Assembly: GCA_914767715.1 (NCBI GenBank)
Contig: OU612066.1
Location: 9,677,001-9,741,000 of the forward strand
Source of the DNA: Membranipora membranacea
Taxonomy: Eukaryota; Bryozoa; Gymnolaemata; Cheilostomatida; Membraniporidae
Direction of reading: 5' to 3'
Length of the DNA: 64,000 nucleotides
The notes under the pieces are model-generated. The model did no database searches. It had not been told where the DNA came from and saw nothing but the letters and a program-made list of their open reading frames with translations. Both the position numbers and the translations under genes were made by a program. Within the stretch, counting starts at the first letter, position 1, and every line of letters begins with the position of its first letter. Below are positions 13,326 to 24,575 of this stretch, one piece after another.

Positions 13326-14640
13326 ACTTTCTTTTGCCAAATTGTCAATGGTTCACAAGTGAGATTTTGACAGATGACTATGAGTTAAATACTACTGATA
13401 CTGCTGATCCAGCTCAAAGAAGTTACAACAATAGAATCATTACATAACAAATCAATTACCTGGAAGGCATACACCCAATTACTCTATATTCAAATGTTGA
13501 ATACAGGGGTTGGGTGCCATAATCGTAACACTTTTTCAGCAGGTCAATTTTGAAAAACACCTAGAATTGCCATAAGTAATATGATTACACATTGACCCTT
13601 TGTATATTAATCCTCGGCAGTTGCCCAGGAGGAGAGGTGGGAGGGGGGGGGGGGGCAATCGTGTTATTGGTGGGGATTATTAAGGGTAATACCTAGCTAA
13701 CTCCAACTCATAGATATTACGACAAAAGAAACATTACATAACAGCCGATTACCAGACAAGCATACTCAATAATTCTATATTCAATAGTTCTCAGGCCAGG
13801 CATTAAAGGTATTTAATTATAAGCCCCAATTCAGCTGATAATATGTGTGCCTTTTGTTGAATTAGAATAACATAGAATAGCATGCTGTTATGTGGAAGTA
13901 GTTGTTGTTACTGAATTCGGACATGATCCATCTATCTATAGAGGTATCTTCAATCCCACCAAATCTATTTTGTATAGATTGCAATATGCACCAGCAATCA
14001 ATTAGATTCAAGAGGCTCTTATAATATTAGTTCTGCTGACTGATAAACTTCTGTATATTTTTGAAAGCTTGATGGTAAAAAATTAAAACAAGAAGTATTC
14101 GATCAAATGAAAACAAGTACCACCAAGATGCCTCACTGGTTAATAAAACTCTGAAAAAGAGATTTCAGATGGCAATATAACGAGAATCAACTGTTAAGTG
14201 TTAAACTTACCTCATCATCTGCCGATAGTTTGTCTGCTTTAAAATCTCCACTTGCAATATTTTGTCATAATATCATCAGGCAACTGCTTTCCAGTTTAGA
14301 AAAGTAAATGATATGCCATGAAAAGCTTCCTTTTGTATTTAGTAAGAGGTGGAATAAAACTCTCTTATTGAGATAATGTCATGTTAAATGCATAAGTTCT
14401 TTGTAAACCCATGTCGAGCTTGTTCTGTGCATTTTTTGATTGGCCCTCTGCCGTACAGCTCATTGTAAGACCGCTTGACATAACTCCTCATTATAAACCT
14501 TTTCTTGTTTTTGAGAATTTGTATGATTTCTCAAAACTCAAATCTCCAGAGGGCAAAGTAATTGCGAATGAATTAAGTTATAGGAGCAAAAATATGAATT
14601 CATTCACTTGAAGTTTGACAGTGAAAATAATGGACAAATT
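13326..14640. other. Flank of copy 2, no gene
   Basis: Contains a 13-17-base G run near 13,635 and a block at 13,860-14,240 homologous to 7,740-8,110. The block 14,410-14,950 (interrupted by a SINE) is related to 59,350-59,640. The 66-codon frame at 14411-14611 has no recognisable motif. Confidence 0.45.
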
Positions 14641-14666
14641 CACATCAAACACTGATTGTCTTATTC

Positions 14667-14815
14667 AGGAGAGGTATACACCCGAGGGTGCTGGGGGCTG
14701 GAGCAATCAACAATGAAAGCTCCCCCAGTGGGGCTCGAACCCACAACACCTGCGGCACCAATCGCCTGGCAGTGAATAGCAAGCGTGCTAACTGATTGCG
14801 CCATCTCACCATCTC
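14667..14815 (-). mobile_element. tRNA-derived SINE with 17-bp target-site duplication
   Basis: Read on the minus strand, the element starts GGAGATGGTGAG and has a pol III A-box-like TGGCGCAATCAGTTAGC and a B-box GGTTCGAGCCC, as in a tRNA with a long variable arm. The acceptor and anticodon stems pair poorly, so it is not a working tRNA. It is flanked by perfect copies of CACTGATTGTCTTATTC at 14,650-14,666 and 14,816-14,832, the footprint of target-primed insertion by LINE machinery. The tail (low-coordinate side) has no poly-A. The related site near 59,500 lacks the element. Confidence 0.85.
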
Positions 14816-15104
14816 CACTGATTGTCTTATTCCAGGTTTAAAGGATCAGAGTGGAATTTGTTGGGAGTTGCATACTTAACATCAGAGGGAGGACAACTAG
14901 AGCATATAATCATAAATAATCAGCCAACATGGTATCAGCAGGGAGTTTGTCTCTTAGTAGATTAATTCACACCAGACCTCATTTTTGTTTCTAACTTAGC
15001 TATGTACGTACCCAAATCTAAAATTAAATTACGTCTTTGCCTCAAAAAGATCTGTTCTTTTGTACAATCAAGGACGTTTGAATACCACATCCTTTGCTGC
15101 AGCT

Positions 15105-15440
15105 CAACCGACATTGGGAAGTGTAAAAGCAATGATGCTATCATTGATTTACTGTCCAAAATCCAGGGTTTTTGTTGATAACTCGATCAATATTGATCGG
15201 ATTTTGAGTTTGAAAATTACAAGATTTTAGATTTAGTAGCTTGCCCTGAACAGTTTGATATCAGTTTAAAGCAAAAAGAAGAAGAAATCACATCATGTTG
15301 ATAACAAGATGCTGCTGATCGTAAAGCAATTTTCAAATTCAAAATCCGATCAAAATTGATTGAGTTATAAACAAAAAACCTGGATTATGGACAGTAAATG
15401 AATGATAGCATCATCGCTTCTACACCTTCCAATGACGTTA
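15105..15440. mobile_element. MITE-like element with about 100-bp inverted termini
   Basis: The left arm (about 15,112-15,215) and right arm (about 15,333-15,438) are reverse complements with scattered mismatches. Both contain the blocks 'gatgctatcatt', 'tttactgtcca' and 'atccgatcaa' or its close variant. The centre of about 115 bp is unique. There is no coding capacity. Target duplications could not be assigned by eye. Confidence 0.75.
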
Positions 15441-16547
15441 CGTAGCCCCACAATTAGGTGCCTCACTTCAGCTGTATATAGTGTCCTGTCTAGGTTTATT
15501 ATTAAGTCTATGGGTGAAGGTCATTAGAATTTGCAATGTTGTGGCATTGAATAAGTGAGCGGAGAGAGTAGGCTATTAGCATATGTTGAAGGGCAACCAG
15601 GGTTTCAAACAACTTCTCATTGATTAATAGCAGATTGCACCTCCCGGATAGAGAAAAAGACATAATCAAATTCGGATGATTATTCAGCCAGAACTCTTGT
15701 GAAACATTTCATCCATCAGGTACACAAACTCAGGTAAAATAGAATACCACAGAGCAGTTTCCTGTTCCTGTTATTATTTAGCCTGTGCTCTATCATCATT
15801 AAAGCAATGTATTTGAACCTCCCCTAAACTGAAGTGTTACCCAGCTTAGAGTCAGCGACTAGTTTGAGTTTTGTGTCGCGCAACGCATAAAGCTGATGTT
15901 GCCTAGCACATTATTTACTACCCATTGATGCATTTCTGCGAAGCCTTGGTTGCCCTTAAGTCAACAAACCTATTAGGAGTGGGGCCGTCACCGTAGGATG
16001 ACCCCAGGGACTGAATCAGAACCATATCGGATTACTGTCTTCACAACTGGATCAGATAGCAAGGACTTGTACCAGTACCTATTTTGAAACCGTTGCAAGA
16101 GCCACTGTGAGAGAATGGTTTCAGCTGAACTAGGTGGCAAAATTAATATTCAAAACTAACCTGTTTGTTTGATCATTGATGATTAATTCTCATCGTTTCT
16201 ATCAATAGACTTACTATCTTCTCATCTTAGAATAGACAGTTGCAACATGTGGGTCTGCACTTTGTCACCCATAGCTAGGTGTCAGTGAACTCCGATAGCG
16301 TTGCCTTGACAACCATGCGTGACATATATAAGCATGCTCATGAGCCAATGATATGAGTTTCATCTAAAAGTACATTTATAGCGCTAATATTTTATACACC
16401 CCTGGTGAACAAACAGGATCTTATCAACTAAAAAATCGCCATTCACAGGGCAGAGTCTGAGCTTTGCTTTTCAGGCCGCTGTATTTTGTCTATAGCAATC
16501 TAGATTGATCTTACCCATGAGCCACTGACAGTTATGCAAAATACAAT

Positions 16548-16649
16548 ATGAAGTCAATAACGACTTTTCTCTCCTACTTGGGGATGGATATTCTGGACTG
16601 GTGCTGTTATATGTGGCATTACTTAACTTGGTAACATGGAGGATAAATG
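16548..16649 (+). pseudogene. Orphan first exon of the sulfotransferase-like family (frameshifted)
   Basis: It matches the MKSI... first exon, including the donor (AATG|gtgagt), but is 102 nt rather than 103. One base is missing in the codons for WHLLNL, which brings TAA into frame. No second exon follows before the next copy. Confidence 0.85.
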
Positions 16650-16732
16650 GTGAGTAGCCTTTTTTCTACCATATTGATTATAGAAAACAGTTATATTACC
16701 CGAGAACCACTGACAGCTCTGTAAATTAAAAC

Positions 16733-16825
16733 ATGAAGTCGATATCGACTTTTGCCTCCTACTTGTAGATGGATATTCTGGACTGGTGCTGTTATATCTG
16801 GCATTTACTTAACTCAGTAACATAG
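16733..16825 (+). pseudogene. Second orphan first exon (nonsense mutation)
   Basis: A further copy of the family first exon about 185 bp downstream of the previous one. The Trp codon after SYL is TAG, and the 3' part has lost the donor context (acatagatgcagtg). It is followed by sequence resembling the family intron ('aggcagaaatatgtcttgtt'). Confidence 0.85.
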
Positions 16826-17079
16826 ATGCAGTGTTTTTTACCAAACATGAGGGAGAAGCAAAGGCAGAAATATGTCTTGTTCTATGGGGCTAATTTTTAT
16901 TTGACACTGCTTTTCAAAATAGAGCATTTATTTGGTTTGTGAACGGTCATAGTTCGGACAGTTGCATCTCTCAACCCAAAGATTTTGGTGAATTACAAGC
17001 TATAGCTTGTGATTCACCAAAATCTCATTGCTTGTGCATTCACAAACAACAAAAGTTGATAAGGCTTTATCACAAAAAA

Positions 17080-17422
17080 ACCAACCAAAAAAAAGTATAA
17101 GGGTTTTTTATGTTTGGACTAGTAATCTTGTCAATTTTTCATACCAGAAAATGATATCCTGATAGGAAGGGCAGAGTTTTAGTACCATTTATGCCTGAAC
17201 GGTTTTCAGTGAATTATTATTGAAACTACAATTCTCTGAAAAATCAGCTGCATCACATTTATTGCAATTATTGCGATTTTTTTGCTCAGCCTTGTTGGAT
17301 TTTGGCCAAATTTAGCCGTTTCGGCACTCAGCCTTAGAACCAACCAGGCATAAACTCAAGGGAATATGCATTGTAATGCGTAATTAGTTTTGTACGAAAT
17401 TTAATGTTTGAATTTAACCTAA
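17080..17422. repeat. Dispersed repeat, about 340 bp (copy A)
   Basis: From 'aaaaaagtataagggtttttta' to 'tttaatgtttgaattt', nearly identical in the same orientation to about 61,147-61,487. It directly abuts the start of the 5.7-kb duplicated block. No coding potential. Confidence 0.85.
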
Positions 17423-18324
17423 CCACTAATTCGGCTAAAACTTACAAAATTGGAGTTGCCCCCCATTCCCGAGGCAGTTACGACATGCTCAAGTGTGAAG
17501 GCCTACTTTAATCATGAACAAGAAATAAGCATGCCAGGTATTATGCTCTCTCTTATAACGAATGTCTTGGACTGTAGGAAAACCATGGGTTGCACTGCGG
17601 AGAGAGTATATGAGTAAAATGTTCCTCCTTCAATGGCCGTGTTAGGTAAGATTGGCTGGTATGGTAAGGATCATAAGAAATCGCAGTGTTGTGGCGCTGA
17701 TTAAGAGAGTGGAGAGAATGGTAGGGTATGTTATGTCAATGTAACCTATATGAGTGGGTCGGTCACAGTAGGACGACCCCAGGGAACGGAACCGAACCCT
17801 ATCGGAACACTGCCATCAATACTGGGTCAGTTAGCAAGGGCTTATTATACCAGTTTTCACATATCTCAGAGTCAGGCACTCTGTGAGAGAATGGTTTTAG
17901 CTGAAATTATGGCAAAATTAGTATTCAAAAGTAGCCTTTATGTTTGATCATTGATGATTAATTCTCATCTTTTCAATCTCAAGACTGTAACTATCTCCTC
18001 ATCTTAGAATAGACAGTTGCAATTTGAGGGCCTGCACTTTGTCACCCATAGCTAGATGTCAGTGACCTCTTATAGCGTGCCTTGACAATCATGCGTGGCA
18101 TCTAGAAGCAGTCTCATGAGCCAATGATAATATGAGTTTCATCTAAAAATAGCTTATCTATACAGCCCTTATCTGTGAACAAACCGGATCTTATCTACTA
18201 AAACATTTCAAAATCGCCATTTACAGAACAGAGTCTGAACTTTGCTGTACAGGCCACTGTAATTTGTGTATAGCAACCTAGCCTGATCTTACCTATCAAC
18301 CGCTGACAGTTTGCAAAATAAAAT

Positions 18325-20027
18325 ATGAAGTCGATATCGACTTTTCTCTCCTACTTGTGGATGGATATTCTGGACTGGTGCTGTTATATCTGGCATTTAC
18401 TAAACTTAGTAACATGGAGGATTAATGGTAAGTTTCAGTGTTTTTTGCTTAATCGGAGGGAGAAGCATAGGCAGAAGTGTGTCTTATTTCGTGGAGCTTA
18501 CTTCCATTTGATGCCATTTTTCACAAACGAACATATCTTAGGAATATGAAAGGAAAAAGCCTACAGTTGCATCACTCAAACACAAAGATTTCCGTGAATT
18601 TAAAGCTAGTGCATCCACAAATAATATAATATAATGTGTGTGTGTGTCGATAAGCCTATATCACAAAAAGCATACTGATTTGTGAAAGAGAAGTTCCAAT
18701 GCAAGTATTCGGTCCTTGTATTCGTAAGTGAGACTCATTCCAAACAGTCTATCACTTGATATCTGAGAAAATTTCAAAATTGAAATTTATTTTTGACACA
18801 GGCGTTGCTGCTCAACTTGATGCTATCAGATCAGGCAAAGAAACAATCAACATAGCTCAGGTTCTCAGGATTGCACACAGACAAACCCATACGCTTGGCA
18901 ATACCCAGTACATGTTCTGTACAGTTCATGAAAACTTTGCTCCTGCAAGCTTTGTACTACGTCCGAATGTACATCTTTATTCCATAGAAAAAGATGTCGC
19001 CAGATTTCTTGAGTTCGACCCAGAAACTGAGCCACTAAACACGAGAAAAAATCCTATTCTTGTATTCGCCCAAGTTATGCACTCCAAAAGAGTAATAATC
19101 GTTCCACGCTCTGCTCTCAGTCAGCTTGTCGATCAGCTAGACAATGGAGAAGATAGAGAAGTAGTTTGGATGTTTCATACAGCTAGATGTGGCTCAACAG
19201 TCTGGGCTCAAATCTTCAATGCTTTACCGAAATGGACAGTTTTCTCAGAATCAGCAACAATGTTTCAAACTGCCGGCTTGAACGACGATATTATCAACAT
19301 TCATAAGTTTTCGAAAACTAAAGAGTATGAAGATATAGTTCTGTCCTACATCAAGATGCTCATAAGCATTGCGCCACAAGGAAACTCAATATTTTGGCGA
19401 GTACATTGCATCACTGGAGAATACATGCTTCCAGTTATCCGGAAGAGGTTTCCAAAACACAAGATCTTGTTCAGTTATCGCAACGTGCTTCCCACAGCAA
19501 AATCATTCGTTAAGGTCCTGCTCCCACTACCAGCTCTGATACAAAACCTTGACATAATGTACAAAGACATAGAAAACCCAAGGCCAACAGGACGCTCAAA
19601 GTTCGGTAGAAGTTTTTTCACCTCTGGATATGACCTTAATTTTTGTAAGAAGGTAAAAGAGAAAGCACAGCTGCAACCAAAGGTTTTCGAGTGGTATGTC
19701 CTGATTTGGGCTGCAAAAGTAACAGTGTTCCTTGAACACCGGGCTGCTGGGATCCCAATTAAGTGTGTGCATTATGACAACCTCATTAGGGACCCAGTAA
19801 AAGAGGTCAAGGATGTTTTTGGCCATCTGGGTATATCGGAAGGTCTCGTCAATGTTGGAGTGAAGTCGATGGAGCTGGACAGCCAGAAAGGCATCGTCAT
19901 TGACCATCAGAATCGACTTGACAAAGGAGATTGGCAAAGAGACGAGCAGCAAGTTGAGAGATGTAACATAGTCCTACAAATGTTTGGTCTACCGGATTTG
20001 GATTCAAAGTTTCTCATGGAAAACTGA
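18325..20027 (+). CDS. Sulfotransferase-like P-loop protein, copy 3 (two exons, 442 aa)
   Basis: Exons 18325-18427 and 18802-20027; intron 374 bp, donor AATG|gtaagt, acceptor gacacag|GCGTTG, phase 1. The first exon encodes MKSISTFLSYLW... with a hydrophobic Trp/Cys/Leu-rich stretch to about residue 31, a possible membrane anchor or signal segment. The body carries HENFAPASFVLRP, the P-loop-like RCGSTVWAQIF from residue 163, KILFSYRNVLPTAKS at about 256-269 and GDWQRDEQQV near the end. An in-frame ATG at 18756 lies in the intron and gives a longer but artificial frame. Nearly identical to copy 4, differing at a small number of residues. Probable sulfotransferase-type enzyme, substrate unknown. 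Confidence 0.75.
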
Positions 20028-20039
20028 AAGCCATGTTAT

Positions 20040-23000
20040 ATATTTCAATCGTTTTTATCCGTGATTATAAATATAAATTTTTAACACTTTTTAATCATGA
20101 TACGGGAGCAGATCTTTGACCACGTTGCACGAGAGAAAAATATGAAAATATGAACCGTGCTTACTTCATCCAAGCCGACCTCTCCCATCACCCAACCACA
20201 CTAAAAAAACAGCAGCCAAGGAGTGTTGAGATCATAGACAAAAAAACACAATGTGCCATGTTTCTTTGATTTAGACTCTTGTAATCAGTAACTCAGGAGC
20301 TTTCCAATTGCATATACATATATAATATTATTATATTCAAGTCTTATTTGTAGTTTACATTTCCGTTATCAGCGAAGTGAAAGTTGAATGATAGCATTTA
20401 TTCAAAAACTGGCACATGTGGCATTTTTAATCGAAGAATCGGTGGAGATGGATCATACAAATAAAACTGGTAGATTGCTTGGGGCAGCTTATCAGGGTCT
20501 GCAAGCAATTAGTTAGTATAATTGATGTAGTTATAATATTTTAGTATCCATAACCAGAGAGAAATAAAATGATATATTACATTAGCAAACTTATTTAATA
20601 AATTGATATCCCAATCAAAAGATTTTCATTTTCAGTTACCATAATGACTGACATACGGTCTCTTTCCCTTTCCATCATTCATATAGCATATAGCATTTGC
20701 AACAAAAAGATCTTGGCAATATCAATTGCTCTTTTAATTATGATGTTACCATGTTGATGGAATATACATGAATCTGTGGCAAACTACTAGCACCTCTGCG
20801 ACATACCCTGCAGTACTATTGCATTCATTTAAACCAAGTTAAACAATGTAGTGGCAACTTAGTTCTATGATTTTGACAGATCAAATGGTGCATTGTCATC
20901 TGTAAAAGATTCTCTGATCACAAATGCTCAAAAAAATATACCTTCTATCGTCGCTGCAATATAATTGAAAGCACTCAAAATCTATGCGCACATGGCGATA
21001 ACGCTCTGATGTAAGTGACCTTGCCATCAGTTATCATCATTATCAGTGACCCTTCAATAGTATCTGTTATTCTGTTATGTCTCTTTGTTGTGTTTTTATG
21101 TTTCCACGAAAAATAGATAAACCAGGAATGCCACACTGTAAATTATCAGTTGATCATAATGTTCATATGTTACATATTCTACTGAACTAGAATGCCAGAT
21201 GTAGGGCCTTTATTGGCAACCATTTGGCATCAATATGCAGTTAATGTTTATTCTTAAACTCAATTGCAAAAAAATGAAACTTTGAATGTATATGTTTTAT
21301 AATTGGTTTGCCGTTTGGGAGATCTGATTAGCTGTTTGAAAATCACTCATTTGCAAACCATCAGAACCTATAAGGGACAGTCAAGAGAGGAGCGGAACAC
21401 ATACAAGATCATAAATTACCATTACCAATTCAAGATGGGTTGGTTAGCAAAAAACTGGCCAGTCATATATATATCGAATCAATCGAGCAATGCTTTACAC
21501 CAGTGATATGATGCAAAAACTACCAGACAGACCAGGCATGACTCACAAACCAACATAATCTCGATGTTCAGAATACCAGGATAAAAAAATCGTTATTCTG
21601 AGCTTTGTTCTAACATTCTCTAGTGTCTTCAAAAGATGCAACGGTTTCATATCCTTACTTTGAGTGCCCTGATTTAGACGTTCATGACAGCGAGGCCATT
21701 TCCTAAGTAAGACACAGCAAGAAGGAAGGGTGTCATGCCAAGCCTCAGCGATGTTCATTGAACTCAGTTCTAGCATGGTAAGTGGCCCACTGTCCGCTCA
21801 CTCAACTTAACAAAGTCTGATGGTGTGCGGCGTAAAAAGACATTTCAGCTCATATTAAAATTCGACATGTCATAGTCATATATTGTAAATGAAGAGTGTA
21901 CCTTCTGCTTGGTTGACTGTTTCTACTTTTCGCACATTTTATTATATTTTAAGTGGACAGCAAAAACGTTGTAGTACCACAAAGTCACATTATCTACTGT
22001 TTGTCTATCATTGTCCCCTACTTTTTACAGATACATCTATGAGCGCACCAGTTTTACTATTTCGGAGTTGCATCCCTTTGATAAGAGGGAGGACTATTAA
22101 CTATGATTTATAATTTGATGATAATGGGCCAATATGGAAAGCTGCTATAATACATAGCTTTGATGAGCACAAAATGTTGCATCTATTCATCGAAGTTGAT
22201 GTGTGATATGATTTATAATAAGGGTTCAAAATGCAAAATCTTGTGTTTTTCTTTTTAGCATTGTGTCAATAATAGTAATTGGCCATAATTGGGACGATCA
22301 AAGGTCATGCTTGCAGGCAACCCAGCACTGAAAAGTGCAGAAAAGTGAAAACCGTACCAAGTGGCTTAGCTGAAAACTTAACTTGTTTTTCATTAACGTG
22401 GTATGATTTATTATACTATTATTAGTGTTGGGGGTACAGGTTTTATGTTATGACCGTTAATGGTTATGGTCTAGCCCTCTGATACATATGACTAAACATG
22501 TGTACTACACTTCACTTCACTAGAGAGATTATGAGCCCTTACAAGTTGGCTTATGGCTGTCATGTTGGCAATAAAGATGTGATATCCTTTTACAGACTCC
22601 CATACTGAAAAAATTGATACAATGATGATGTGAATTGAATACCTGTTGTTTTGTGCAATGCTGTATCAGATCTAAGATGTGAGCCAGTCCAAGCGTACAG
22701 CATAACATGATGACGTCATTCCTAGCGGCCTGACGTTTGACTGCAGGTTCAGCCTTGTTGCAAGCTACAACAGTCAGATTATGAGACTCAAAGTCTGAAC
22801 ACGAAAAACATTGATTTGCCCATAGCCATGAGACAAGATAAAGGTAGATATCACTTAGTGATCAAAACCAAAGGTATAGGACTTATTATCTTTCATAGCT
22901 GCACATTATTTGATTCCTCGCCTGGGAATATTCCAAGGACTGGAATGGCTCTACCAACCTGCAAATGGTCAGTTTCATATGCCCTCCTGTCTGCTTAACC

Positions 23001-23106
23001 CTAAGAACTTTGTAGTGCATAATTGTTGCCCGTGATAACAGACTTTGACTTTGAGAACCATTCTCTTAAGTCACAGCTGAAGGCTGTCGCTGGAAACCAA
23101 GAAGAC
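20040..23106. other. 3' flank of copy 3, no gene
   Basis: Non-coding part of the segmental duplication. Frames here (21303-21506, 21543-21776, 21889-22113, 22816-22998) are not preserved in the matching region 50.6-53.5 kb, which argues against coding. Confidence 0.6.
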
Positions 23107-23351
23107 AATTGGCTATGCATATTACTAAAGCAGGTTTTTTTTTGCTCAGGCTGTTGACTTTGACTATTACAGTACCAAAATGAACCAGTAAATTATGTAA
23201 TACTAATAGTAGATAGTACTGTACTGTTTATCTTTTACTAACTGAACTATAGGACTTGCTCTTTGCCAATAACTGATCAATCTTATTTGCGAATGAGAAC
23301 ATAATCGAAAGACCCCCCCCCCCCCCAGAACAACTATGATATTAATAAAGA

Positions 23352-23575
23352 TAATTAATATTGGTTTTACCGGTCCTTCTCTTCTGTAGCTTGCCTTTCA
23401 ATTATCATTTGTGCACACAAAACATGCAGAGAGACGTCTGCTAAAATTGAGGCGCTCTCACTCGTCAACACATGTTCCAATTAACAGCTTGCTTACATAT
23501 GTGTTGTAGCAACTGGTGTTTTTTTTTTCTCACAATTTCCGGTTACAATTTGAAAAAAAAAAAATTTTCTTGATA
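23352..23575. repeat. Dispersed repeat shared with 58,060-58,320
   Basis: Shared landmarks in the same order: 'atattggtttt', 'ctcttctgt', 'gtgcacaca', 'cgtctgctaaaatt', 'aggcgctct' and 'cacaatttccggttac' (cacagtttccggttac in the other copy). Diverged; no coding potential. Confidence 0.65.
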
Positions 23576-23868
23576 ATGAAATTTCTTGCTTTTACAGCTA
23601 AAGTACAGAAAGTTACAGCACAACTTAATGTTGAAAGTTTGGGTGAAATCTATCATTTTTTGAATTGTGGTGGATCTGGATTGAGACGGGATAGTTCTGC
23701 TGTAACTACCACAGGACTTGCCCAAAGTTTGGAAATGTGGCAGTCCTACTCCTAGGCCCTATTTATTATGATAACTACTTAGCTAGTTACTTTACTAAAC
23801 TCAACCAATAATTCTGTTGGGTCCGATTGGAGTTGAGGAGATTGGGAGGAAGAAGAATCAATGCAGTT

Positions 23869-23899
23869 CATATGGTACTTTTCCTGAAAGTACCATATG
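23869..23899. repeat. Perfect 13-bp hairpin
   Basis: The arms catatggtacttt and aaagtaccatatg are separated by tcctg. A related weaker hairpin around 'cctgaaagtac' follows at about 23,925-23,950, and the motif recurs near 53,930 and 63,525. Confidence 0.85.
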
Positions 23900-24342
23900 A
23901 ACTGGCATCGGCTCTTCCAGGTCGAAGGTATTTTCCTGAAAGTACCTTTGACCTTGGCATTGCCTTACTTAATAATAATAATATTAATAATAATAATTTA
24001 TATATATATCACATACTATGTAAATTTGATGACCAACATCTCTTGAATCTCTATGGAGGCGTATTAGTATTATCAATGTGATTGCAGGGCCTTTAATCTC
24101 TAAAAAGATCGAAGGAAGCCCGAATGTACTTCATTCATCAAAAGTAAGGCGATGCCAAGGTCGAAGGTACTTGGGAGTCCTGAAAGCTCAACATCGGAAC
24201 ACACATTGGCTCTTCTTCTGCCCACCCACCAATCTGAGCCAACACATTGGCAAACTTCATACAGTTCCCAGTTCATTTACCTCAGTCGGCATAGTATGCA
24301 GCACTAGCAGTGACTCAGGAATCTCATTTGGTGGTTAAAAAG

Positions 24343-24575
24343 GGGTTTGTGAATTTGCGTAATTGCCGTATTACGCGTAATAATTTGCGTAATTATATTA
24401 ATTTAGAATTTGCGTAATTTTAGGAGTTGTCTTCTATTGTTCTGACTGTAGAATATACTGAAAAGAGAAGGTAATTCCTTGTCAAGGTCAAAGGCAGGCC
24501 ATCTCAAAATAGCTTGTATTTTATCATCCGATAAGTAAGTGAAGTGTTGGGGAAATACTGCAGAGCCCTTCTTCA
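24343..24575. repeat. Dispersed repeat with 'gcgtaatt' motif (copy A)
   Basis: Begins 'tttgtgaatttgcgtaattgc' and runs through 'ttacgcgtaataat', 'gagaaggtaattccttgtc' and 'aggccatctcaaaatagct'. The reverse complement is found at 46,600-46,838 with high similarity. Probably an end of a mobile element. Internal TTACGCGTAA is palindromic. Confidence 0.8.

Larger units (their letters stand above)
17423..23106. repeat. Segmental duplication, copy A (5.7 kb, includes gene copy 3)
   Basis: Sequence from 'ccactaattcggctaaaac' to 'aaggctgtcgctggaaa' aligns collinearly with 47,902-53,566. The gene and its upstream part are almost identical; the 3' flank beyond about 20.5 kb is visibly more diverged, with small indels. 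The part from about 21.05 kb also matches 59.87-63.4 kb. Confidence 0.9.

Noticed and set aside
14720-14812. Functional tRNA gene
   Set aside because: A and B boxes are good but the acceptor and anticodon stems do not pair well, and flanking target duplications show it is a SINE.
18756-18801. In-frame ATG giving a 423-residue single-exon start for gene copy 3 (likewise 49,269 for copy 4)
   Set aside because: It lies in the intron before a gacacag acceptor; copies 1 and 2 lack it, and the spliced first exon is conserved in all four.
19596-19952. 118-residue antisense frame (and its twin at 50,115-50,465)
   Set aside because: Shadow frames opposite the conserved sulfotransferase-like exon; conserved only because the sense strand is.
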